Assembly: GCF_947486615.1 (NCBI RefSeq)
Contig: NZ_CANKUD010000005.1
Coordinates: 186,001 to 250,000 of the forward strand
Reading direction: 5' to 3'
Origin: an uncultured Modestobacter sp.
GTDB lineage: Bacteria; Actinomycetota; Actinomycetes; Mycobacteriales; Geodermatophilaceae
DNA length: 64,000 nucleotides
This document shows positions 28,638-36,598 of the stretch, piece by piece. Below the pieces are notes generated by a model, which had not been told where the DNA came from, searched no databases, and saw only the letters and a list, made by a program, of their open reading frames with translations. A program made the translations under genes and the position numbers. The first letter of the stretch is position 1, and each line of letters begins with the position of its first letter.

Positions 28638-29909
28638 ATGACCAGCCCGCCGCCCGTCGTCCGGTCGCCCGGAGCCATGCCCCCGCTCGTGTCCCGACGG
28701 CGCGCAGATTTGGCCCTGGCCGCCCTGGCCGCCGGCGCGTTCTGCTTCGTCACGACCGAGACCCTGCCCAGCGGCATGCTCACCCTCATCGCGGAGGGAC
28801 TGGGCGAGTCGGTCTCCACGACGGGACAGCTGGTGACCGCCTACGCGGTCGTCGTCGTGGTCTTCTCCCTGCCGCTGACCCGCCTCACGATGCGGACGCC
28901 CCGCCGCGGCCTGCTGACCGCCACGCTCGCCGTCTTCAGCGCGGCCACACTGCTGGCCGCGTTCGCCCCGACCTTCGAGGTGCTGGTCGCTGCCCGGGTC
29001 CTCTCGGGCCTGACCCACGCGCTCTTCTGGTCGGTGGCGGCAGCCGCGGCCACGGGGCTGTTCCCACCAGAGATCCGTGGGCGGATGGTGGCGAGGCTGT
29101 CGATCGGCAGTTCGCTCGGCCCTGTGCTGGGGGTCCCGCTCGGTACCTGGATCGGTCAGCATGCCGACTGGCGCGTGGCCTTCGCCGTCCTGGGTGGTCT
29201 GAGCATCGCGGTCGCCGTCACCGTGTTCGCCCTGCTCCCGTCCCACGCGCCCGAGGACGGCGGGGCGGCCCGTGGGACCGCCCCGAGCCTGCCGCGGTTC
29301 GTCTTCCTGCTGGCCACCACCTGCGCCGCGGTGGCGGGGGGCATGGCCGTGCTGACCTACATCGCGCCGTACGTGCTCGACCACGCCCGGATGTCCGAGT
29401 CCAGCCTCGGCCTGGTGTTGGCGGTCTCCGGAGCGGCCGGTGTGGTCGGCACCTGGGTGGTCGGCACGTTCCTCGACAGCCGCTCCAGGCAGTGCCTCAC
29501 CCTGGCCCTGGTCGGCCTCGGACTCGCGCAGGTGGGCCTGTGGGCGCTCGGTGGCTCAGCCGTCCTGGTCGTGGCGTCCATCGCGTTGACCGGCGGCTGC
29601 TTCGGGGCGCTGAACGCCACTCTCGTCCACGGTGGGCTCCAGGTCGCGCCGGGCAACACGGACCTGGCGATGGCCGGGATCAGCATGGCCTTCAACGTCG
29701 GGATCGCCGTCGGCGCCTTCTCCGGTGGCCGGGTGATCGACGGGTGGAGCGTCCAGAGCGTGCCCCTGCTGGGTGCCGCCTTCACCGTCGTGGCTCTGGC
29801 CCTGGTCCTCTTCGAGCCCCGGCCCGCGCTGAGGCGTCGGGGCACCACCGCGGCGGCCGATGCGGTTCGGGCCACCGGGGGTGGTCATCGTGCGCCGATC
29901 GACAGCTGA
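28638..29909 (+). CDS. MFS transporter (DHA1/YdhP-like)
   Basis: RRADLALAALAAGAFCFVTTETLPSGMLTLIAEGLGESVSTTGQLVTAYAVVVVVFSLPLTRLT. Confidence 0.9.
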   Translation: MTSPPPVVRSPGAMPPLVSRRRADLALAALAAGAFCFVTTETLPSGMLTLIAEGLGESVSTTGQLVTAYAVVVVVFSLPLTRLTMRTPRRGLLTATLAVFSAATLLAAFAPTFEVLVAARVLSGLTHALFWSVAAAAATGLFPPEIRGRMVARLSIGSSLGPVLGVPLGTWIGQHADWRVAFAVLGGLSIAVAVTVFALLPSHAPEDGGAARGTAPSLPRFVFLLATTCAAVAGGMAVLTYIAPYVLDHARMSESSLGLVLAVSGAAGVVGTWVVGTFLDSRSRQCLTLALVGLGLAQVGLWALGGSAVLVVASIALTGGCFGALNATLVHGGLQVAPGNTDLAMAGISMAFNVGIAVGAFSGGRVIDGWSVQSVPLLGAAFTVVALALVLFEPRPALRRRGTTAAADAVRATGGGHRAPIDS

Positions 29910-30181
29910 CCCAGGAGTGCGTCACGACGTGGGGGCCCGAAGAGATCGACCTCACGCCCAGGTCGCACCGCGACGGCGCACCGGTCCTCCTCGATCGGGA
30001 GGCCCGGGCGCTGCACCTGCCGCATCCCACCCGGCCGAGCAACGCATCATCGGCTGCTCACCCAGGCCCACCCCGTCGCCGAGCGGGTGCTCGGTCCTCC
30101 CGTGAGGACCACGATCGTGCTGGAGCTGCTCTCCCGCTTCGGCGGCTCCGCCAGCGGGTGACGTCCGGGCGCTCTGCAACG

Positions 30182-31469
30182 TCAGTGCACGGAATCCGGC
30201 GAGTCGCCCACCCGGTCGGGCAGCACCACCCCGGCCGGCGGGCCCGGCGAGCGGGGCCCCCGGCCGACGGCGGCCAGTGCCGCCGCCAGGACCAGAGCAC
30301 CCACGGCGAAGGAGACCGCGACCCCGCCGACGTCGAGGATGAGCCCGGTCAGGGCCGTGCCCGCGGCCATGCCCGCCATCGTCGCGCTGCCGACTGAGCG
30401 ACTGCCCCTCGCTCAGTCGTCCGGGCGGGACCGACAGGTCCACCACGTTCGCGATGGTGATCATCACCGGGGCGATGGTCAGACCGCACACGAACAAGCA
30501 CGGGAGCAGGACCCAGAGCCACACGCCCTCGACCGCCGTCAGCAGGGCGACCACGGCCAGGGTCGCCGCGAAGCACCCCAGCAACACGCGCAACAGCGCG
30601 TGCTGGGTCCGCCGGCTGCCCCGGGACCCGAAGACCAGACCACCGACCACGCTCCCGCCAGCAGTCGCGGCGAACAGCAGGCCGACCTGTTGCTGGTCGC
30701 CGAGCACGAGGCCGGCCGCGCCGGCCATCGCGGTGTCCATCACGCCGAAGGTGATCGCGACCGCGGCGCTCACCCCGATGATCCGGCCGGCCTGACCCCG
30801 CAGCACCGACAGCCGCCGGCCGTGGGAGTCGGAGACCTCCTGCGGGACCCGCTCCGTCGGCGGCATCGCCAGGGCGAAGGCCACCGAGCCGGCCACCAGC
30901 ACGGCAGCTGCGCCCAGGAGGACCTCCTGCTGCCCGAAGCCCAGCAGGAGGGACAGGCACAGCGGGCCGACGACGTACACCGCCTCCACCGACACCGAGT
31001 CCAGCGCGTAGCCGGCCTGGCGGCGCGTCGAGTCGGCGAAGAGGCTGCGCAGGCCCACCCGCAGCGCCGGGCCGATCGGCGGCTGGGCCGCGCCGGCCAG
31101 AGCGGCCAGGGCGACCAGCTCGGCAGTGGGCGCGGAGGCGACGACCGCGGCCAGGGCCACCAGCAGACCGCCGGAGACCAGCGCCGGCAGCGGGATCACC
31201 CGTCGCGGACCGTGCCGGTCCAGCAGGCGGCCCAACCACGGGGCGGCGATCGCCGCGCCCACGGCGAAGGCAGCCGTGACCAGCCCGGCCTGGGCGTACG
31301 ACCCGCGGAGGGCCGCGACGATGAGCACGAGACCGATGGGCACCATCGCGCCGGGCAAGCGGGCGATGAACGCCGAGGAGATCAGTGCGCCGGACCGGGG
31401 CGACAGGAGCAGCTGGCCGTAGACCCGGAGTCCGCTTCCCGCGGGGGCGGCAGGCCCGGCGTCACTCAC
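30182..31469 (-). pseudogene. MFS transporter, apparently frameshifted near 30390 (or recoded, or a sequencing indel)
   Basis: MSDAGPAAPAGSGLRVYGQLLLSPRSGALISSAFIARLPGAMVPIGLVLIV... reads to '...PPGRLSEGQSLS', then the MFS sequence continues in another frame as 'GSATMAGMAAGTALTGLILDVGG...'. Confidence 0.75.
30391..30419. repeat. 10-bp perfect inverted repeat at the MFS frameshift site
   Basis: CGACTGAGCG-actgcccct-CGCTCAGTCG. Confidence 0.9.
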
Positions 31470-31947
31470 GCCCGGCTCCTCGGTGCGGACGCCGAGCGGC
31501 TCCGTCCTGTCCCGACCGCCGCCCGGTGAGCTCGGTCAGCACGAGGGCCGCCGCGGTCAGGTGCACCCCGGCTGCGGAGAGCTGCTGGGACTCGGCCATC
31601 TCCCACCCGCGGGTGGTCATCCGGACAGCCCGGAACTGGGCGTCGCGCCATCGCGGTGCTGCCGGTCGCCGACCGGCGGACATGACGTCCCCATGGGCGA
31701 GCAGGCCGCGTTCCCGGTACTGCACGGCGGCGCGGCCGCTCCTGCGCCCTGGGCCCGGACTCCCGCTCGGCCAGCCGACCGGGTGGGAGCGCACACCCTT
31801 CGCAGGGGCATCGGCCAGCACAGGCTGCCCCGGGGCCGGGCTCGTCGGCCCGATGCGCGCCTGCAGCCAGTCGATGATCATCCGAGAGGCCCTCTGCTCG
31901 GATGAGACCGCGGACCAGGTCCACGGGGCTCGCAGCCGGATGCGCAC
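31462..31947 (-). CDS. hypothetical protein, possibly winged-HTH-like; overlaps the MFS start by 8 nt
   Basis: ORF 'MRIRLRAPWTWSAVSSEQRASRMIIDWLQ...FRAVRMTTRGWEMAESQQLSAAGVHLTAAALVLTELTG'; weak support only. Confidence 0.25.
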   Translation of the reverse strand: MRIRLRAPWTWSAVSSEQRASRMIIDWLQARIGPTSPAPGQPVLADAPAKGVRSHPVGWPSGSPGPGRRSGRAAVQYRERGLLAHGDVMSAGRRPAAPRWRDAQFRAVRMTTRGWEMAESQQLSAAGVHLTAAALVLTELTGRRSGQDGAARRPHRGAGRE

Positions 31948-32138
31948 GAGCTCCCGGACGGCTCCGGCCTCCCAGCGGCTCCTCCGGGACCGCTCGCCGA
32001 GCCCGGGCCCCTCGCGCGTGGACCAGCTCCTCAGGTGACTGGGATGGCGAACGTGACCGGGGAGGCGAACGTCGTGAAGCAGCCGCCGGCGCGGTGCTGT
32101 CGACGCTCGCGGCCCGACGTGACGAAGTACACACTGAG

Positions 32139-32167
32139 CCAGGAACTGCCGTCAAGGCAGTTCCTGG
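32139..32167. repeat. 12-bp perfect hairpin, 5-nt loop, in non-coding DNA upstream of ATP-grasp gene
   Basis: CCAGGAACTGCC-gtcaa-GGCAGTTCCTGG. Confidence 0.8.
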
Positions 32168-32257
32168 ATGCCAGGGCGTCGCCGCTGCCCTCGGTCAGCT
32201 CGACACGGGCGCCCGCCCACCCGGAGGCGTCGAAACGCGGGGGACACACGGCCTGTC

Positions 32258-32263
32258 TAGGTT
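32258..32263 (+). promoter_or_regulatory. predicted -10 element for a leaderless ATP-grasp transcript
   Basis: TAGGTT, 6 nt before ATG 32270. Confidence 0.5.
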
Positions 32264-32269
32264 CGTCGC

Positions 32270-33979
32270 ATGGCGGACCTCTTCGACGGCTACCCGCTCG
32301 GGCAGACCTGGGACGAGATGTTCGCCGGGCCCGGCCGACCCCGCCCGCCCTACACCGGCCTGTTCAGCTCGCTGCAGCGCATGTCGGGGGAGGAGCTGGC
32401 CGCCCGCGCCGACGTCCTCTCCCAGACCTACCGCGACGCGGGGGTGACGTTCGCCCACGCCGGTGAGGAGCAGCCCTTCCCGCTGGACATCGTGCCGCGG
32501 GTGATCGGGCACGAGGAGTGGGCGGTGGTCGAGCGCGGCGTCGGCCAGCGGGTCCGGGCGCTGGAGGCCTTCCTCGCCGACGTCTACGGCGCGGGTCAGG
32601 TGTTCGCCGACCGGGTCGTGCCGCGCAGCGTGGTCACCACCAGCGCGCACTTCCACCGCGCGGCGCACGGGCTGGTGCCGCCCAACGGCGTCCGGGTGCA
32701 CGTCAGCGGCATCGACCTGGTGCGCGACGAGGCCGGCGACTTCCGGGTGCTGGAGGACAACCTCCGCTCGCCGTCCGGCGTGAGCTACGTGATCACCAAC
32801 CGGGCGGCGATGAGCCAGGTGCTGCCGGAGCTGTTCGGCGACCACCGGGTCCAGCCGGTCGCCGACTACCCGGCCCGGCTGCTGGCCGCGCTCAAGGCCT
32901 CCGCCCCGGCCGGGGTCGCCGACCCGACCGTCGTCCTGCTCACCCCGGGCGTCTACAACTCCGCCTACTTCGAGCACGCCCTGCTCGCCCGCCAGATGGG
33001 CGTCGAGCTGGTGGAGGGTCGCGACCTGGTCTGCTCCGGTGGCCAGCTGAGCATGCGGACGACGGACGGGCAGCAGCGCGTCGACGTCATCTACCGCCGG
33101 ATCGACGACGAGTTCCTCGACCCGGTGCACTTCCGGTCGGACTCGGTGATCGGCTGCGCCGGCGTGCTGAACGCCGCGCGGGCCGGGCGGGTGACAATCG
33201 CCAACGCGGTGGGCAACGGCGTCGCCGACGACAAGCTGCTCTACACCTGGGTGCCCGACCTGATCCGCTACTACCTGGGCGAGGAGCCCGTCCTGCAGAA
33301 CGCCGAGACCCACCGGCTCGACGAGCCCGACATCGTCGAGTGGGTGCTCTCCTCGCTGGACCAGCTGGTGCTCAAGCCGGTCGACGGCTCCGGCGGCAAG
33401 GGCATCGTGATCGGACCCCGGGCCGACGAGCGGACGCTGGAGGAGCTGGCGGTCAAGGTGCGCGCCAGCCCGCGGGACTGGATCGCGCAGAAGCCGATCG
33501 GGCTGTCGACGTCCCCGACGCTGATCAACGGCCGGATCGCCCCGCGGCACGTCGACCTGCGCCCGTTCGCCGTCAACGACGGGGACGACGTGTGGGTGCT
33601 CCCCGGTGGGCTGACCCGGGTCGCGCTGCCCGAGGGGGAGCTGGTGGTCAACTCCAGCCAGGGCGGCGGCTCCAAGGACACCTGGGTGATCACCCCGCCG
33701 CGGCCCGCCGCCGAGCCGGCGCCCGAGCACGACGTCACCCGGATCGAGTTCACCACCGCCGACCTGCCGGCCGAACCGCCGGCCCAGGACCCGGGCCCAC
33801 CGAACGACAACGCCGTCGCCCAGTCCCAGCAACAGCAGCAGTCGGCCTCGGTGCAGGGGCCCGGTGCGAGCTCGCGAGGGCCGGGGGGCAGCGAGGTCCT
33901 TCGGCTCACCCCTCGCAAGCTCGGGGCGAGCCTCTGGACGGGGCCGACGGACGTCGACGGCGGAGGTGCGCGGTGCTGA
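32270..33979 (+). CDS. circularly permuted type 2 ATP-grasp protein
   Basis: MADLFDGYPLGQTWDEMFAGPGRPRPPYTGLFSSLQRMSGEELAARADVLSQTYRDAGVTFA...; LKPVDGSGGKGIVIG; GSKDTWV. Confidence 0.93.
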   Translation: MADLFDGYPLGQTWDEMFAGPGRPRPPYTGLFSSLQRMSGEELAARADVLSQTYRDAGVTFAHAGEEQPFPLDIVPRVIGHEEWAVVERGVGQRVRALEAFLADVYGAGQVFADRVVPRSVVTTSAHFHRAAHGLVPPNGVRVHVSGIDLVRDEAGDFRVLEDNLRSPSGVSYVITNRAAMSQVLPELFGDHRVQPVADYPARLLAALKASAPAGVADPTVVLLTPGVYNSAYFEHALLARQMGVELVEGRDLVCSGGQLSMRTTDGQQRVDVIYRRIDDEFLDPVHFRSDSVIGCAGVLNAARAGRVTIANAVGNGVADDKLLYTWVPDLIRYYLGEEPVLQNAETHRLDEPDIVEWVLSSLDQLVLKPVDGSGGKGIVIGPRADERTLEELAVKVRASPRDWIAQKPIGLSTSPTLINGRIAPRHVDLRPFAVNDGDDVWVLPGGLTRVALPEGELVVNSSQGGGSKDTWVITPPRPAAEPAPEHDVTRIEFTTADLPAEPPAQDPGPPNDNAVAQSQQQQQSASVQGPGASSRGPGGSEVLRLTPRKLGASLWTGPTDVDGGGARC

Positions 33980-34923
33980 GCCGGATCGCGGAGTCGCTGT
34001 TCTGGATCGGCCGGTACGTGGAGCGCGCCGACGACACCGCCCGGATCCTCGACGTGCACACCCAGCGGCTGGTCGAGGACCCCTGGATCGACGAGCAGCG
34101 GGCCTGCGCGAACCTGCTCGCGCTGATGGGCGCCCCCTGCCCGGACGAGGAGGCGGACACCGAACGGGTGCTGTCCACCCTCGCCTTCGACCGGGCCAGC
34201 CCCAGCTCGATCACCGGCGCGCTGTCCGCGGCCCGGGAGAACGCCCGCGGTGCGCGTGAGGTGCTGTCGGCGGAGATCTGGGAGTCGCTCAACGTCACCC
34301 ACAACGCGCTGCCCCAGCAGCGGACGATGGCCCGCCGGTACGGCCCGCACTCGCTGTTCCGGTTCGTCCGGGAGCGGTCGGCGATGGTGTTCGGCCTGGC
34401 CGACGCCACGATGAGCCGGGACGAGAGCTGGCTGTTCCTGATCCTGGGCCGCTCGCTGGAGCGGGTGGACATGACCGCCCGGATGCTCTCCACCCGCGTG
34501 CTGGCCGGGGACGCCGCGCCGTCCTGGACGCTGGTGCTGCGCTCGACCGGGGCATACGAGCCCTACCTGCGCACCTACCGCGGCGCGGTGAACTCCAGCC
34601 GGGCCGCGGAGTTCCTGCTGCTGGACCGGCTCTTCCCGCGGTCGGTGTTCGCCTCTCTCGAGCAGGCCGAGGGCTGCCTGGCCGAGCTGGAGCGGGCCAA
34701 CGTGCGCGAGGGGCACCGGATCGGGGTCGCCGGCGAGGCGCACCGGATCGTCGGCCGGGCGCGCACGATGCTGGAGTTCATGCAGACCGACGAGATCCTG
34801 GCGAGGCTGCCGACCCGGCTCGACGAGCTGCAGCGCACCTGCTCGGCGGCCAGCGAGGCGGTCACCGAGCGCTTCTTCACCGAGCAGGCGCCGCAGGTCT
34901 GGGTGCCGGAAGGCGTGGCGTGA
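33973..34923 (+). CDS. alpha-E domain-containing protein (DUF403)
   Basis: VLSRIAESLFWIGRYVERADDTARILDVHTQRLVEDPW...; GTG start overlaps the previous stop. Confidence 0.93.
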   Translation: MLSRIAESLFWIGRYVERADDTARILDVHTQRLVEDPWIDEQRACANLLALMGAPCPDEEADTERVLSTLAFDRASPSSITGALSAARENARGAREVLSAEIWESLNVTHNALPQQRTMARRYGPHSLFRFVRERSAMVFGLADATMSRDESWLFLILGRSLERVDMTARMLSTRVLAGDAAPSWTLVLRSTGAYEPYLRTYRGAVNSSRAAEFLLLDRLFPRSVFASLEQAEGCLAELERANVREGHRIGVAGEAHRIVGRARTMLEFMQTDEILARLPTRLDELQRTCSAASEAVTERFFTEQAPQVWVPEGVA

Positions 34924-35840
34924 GCGTGTCCCAGTCGCAGCGGCAGTCCGGCACGACCCAGTTCCACGCGCAGGTCGGGCCGGCCCGGGTGCCGAGCGAC
35001 CGCTGGCGGCTGCAGGTCGTGCACCGCAGCGCGTTCCGCTACGGCGGCCCGGTGCGCTCCTCCTACAACGAGGCGCGGATGACCCCGGAGAACAGCGGCC
35101 GGCAGACGACGCTGCGCTCCCGGGTGGAGATCGAGCCGACGGCCACGGTGCACGCCTACCGCGACTACTGGGGCTCCACGGTCACTGCCTTCGACACCCA
35201 CGGCCCGCACACCGAGCTGATCGTGGCGGCCACCTCGGTGGTGGAGGCCGGCCCGGAGCCGCAGCTGCCCGACCCGGTCGACTGGGCCGAGCTGGCCGTC
35301 CCCGACGTCCTGGACCGGTTCGGGGAGATGCTGCGGCCGACCCAGCTGACCGCGATGGACGCCCCCGTCGTCCAGGAGGTGCGTGCGCTGGTCGGGGACG
35401 CCGGCCCCCGGGAGGCCGGGCAGCTGGTGTGCCGCTTCGTGCACGAGCACATGGAGTACCTGACCGGCTCGACGAACGTGAAGACCAACGCCATGCAGGC
35501 CTGGACCAGCGGCAAGGGCGTCTGCCAGGACATCTCGCACGTCTCGGTCGGCCTGTTGCGCGCGCTGGGCCTGCCGGCCCGCTACGTCTCCGGCTACCTG
35601 CACCCCAGGCCGTCGGCCGGCATCGGGACGGCGGTCACCGGGGAGAGCCACGCCTGGGTGGAGTGGTGGGACGGCGGGTGGTCCGGCTTCGACCCGACGA
35701 ACGTCGCCGAGATCGGGCCCCGGCACGTCACGCTGGCCCGCGGCCGCGACTACGCCGACGTCCCGCCGCTGAAGGGCATCTTCTCCGGCCCGCGCAGCGA
35801 GGGCTCGACCGTGACCGTGGAGGTCACCCGCCTGGCCTGA
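34920..35840 (+). CDS. transglutaminase family protein with N-terminal beta region
   Basis: LQVVHRSAFRYGGPVRSSYNEARMTPENSGRQTTL...GKGVCQDISHVSVGLLRALGLPARYVSGYL...ESHAWVEWWDGGWSGFDPTN. Confidence 0.94.
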   Translation: MSVSQSQRQSGTTQFHAQVGPARVPSDRWRLQVVHRSAFRYGGPVRSSYNEARMTPENSGRQTTLRSRVEIEPTATVHAYRDYWGSTVTAFDTHGPHTELIVAATSVVEAGPEPQLPDPVDWAELAVPDVLDRFGEMLRPTQLTAMDAPVVQEVRALVGDAGPREAGQLVCRFVHEHMEYLTGSTNVKTNAMQAWTSGKGVCQDISHVSVGLLRALGLPARYVSGYLHPRPSAGIGTAVTGESHAWVEWWDGGWSGFDPTNVAEIGPRHVTLARGRDYADVPPLKGIFSGPRSEGSTVTVEVTRLA

Positions 35841-35910
35841 GCGGGCGGGCGATGAGTTCTGCGGCCGGGGGGCGTCCTCACTGGCGACGACCAGCTCAGA
35901 GGGGTGCCAC

Positions 35911-36555
35911 GTGACGCAGGAACTGAGGGTGCACAACTTCATGCTGTCCAGCGACGGCTTCGGTGCCGGCGAGGGGCAGAGCCTGGAGCGGCCGTTCGGC
36001 CATGCCGATCCGCAGGTGCTGGGCGCCTGGGCCTTCGCCACCGCGAGCTGGCCCAACCGTGCCGTGCCCGGCGGCACCCGCGGCCTGGACGACCACCTCA
36101 TGCGCGAGTTCGGCCGCAACATCGGCGCCGAGATCATGGGCCGCAACAAGTTCGGGCCCCAGCGCGGCCCGTGGACCGACCACGAGTGGCGGGGCTGGTG
36201 GGGCGACGAGCCGCCGTTCCGCACGCCGGTCTTCGTGCTGACCCACCACGAGCGGCCGTCGTTCTCGCTGTCGGACACCACGTTCCACTTCGTGAGCGGT
36301 GAGCCGGCCACGGTGCTGGAGCAGGCCAAGGCGGCCGCCGGCGGCCGGGACGTCCGGCTCGGCGGGGGAGCCGCCACCGTCCGGCAGTTCCTGGACGCCG
36401 ACCTGGTCGACACCCTGCACGTGGCGGTGGCCCCGGTGGAGCTCGGCGCGGGGTCCCGGTTGTGGACCTCGCCCGACGAGCTGGTCGACCGGTTCCACCA
36501 CGAGGCCGTGCCCAGCCCGAGCGGGGTGACGCACCACCTGTTCTGGCGCCGCTGA
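35911..36555 (+). CDS. dihydrofolate reductase family protein (RibD C-terminal domain-like)
   Basis: MTQELRVHNFMLSSDGFGAGEGQSLERPFGHADPQVLGAWAFATASWPN. Confidence 0.88.
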   Translation: MTQELRVHNFMLSSDGFGAGEGQSLERPFGHADPQVLGAWAFATASWPNRAVPGGTRGLDDHLMREFGRNIGAEIMGRNKFGPQRGPWTDHEWRGWWGDEPPFRTPVFVLTHHERPSFSLSDTTFHFVSGEPATVLEQAKAAAGGRDVRLGGGAATVRQFLDADLVDTLHVAVAPVELGAGSRLWTSPDELVDRFHHEAVPSPSGVTHHLFWRR

Positions 36556-36598
36556 CACCCCGTCGGCCGCCCCGGCGCACCTGGGATGCTGGGCGGTG

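Noticed and set aside
26115-29384. 1089-aa minus-strand ORF
   Set aside because: Antisense to two LacI regulators, FMN reductase and MFS genes, all with clear family motifs.
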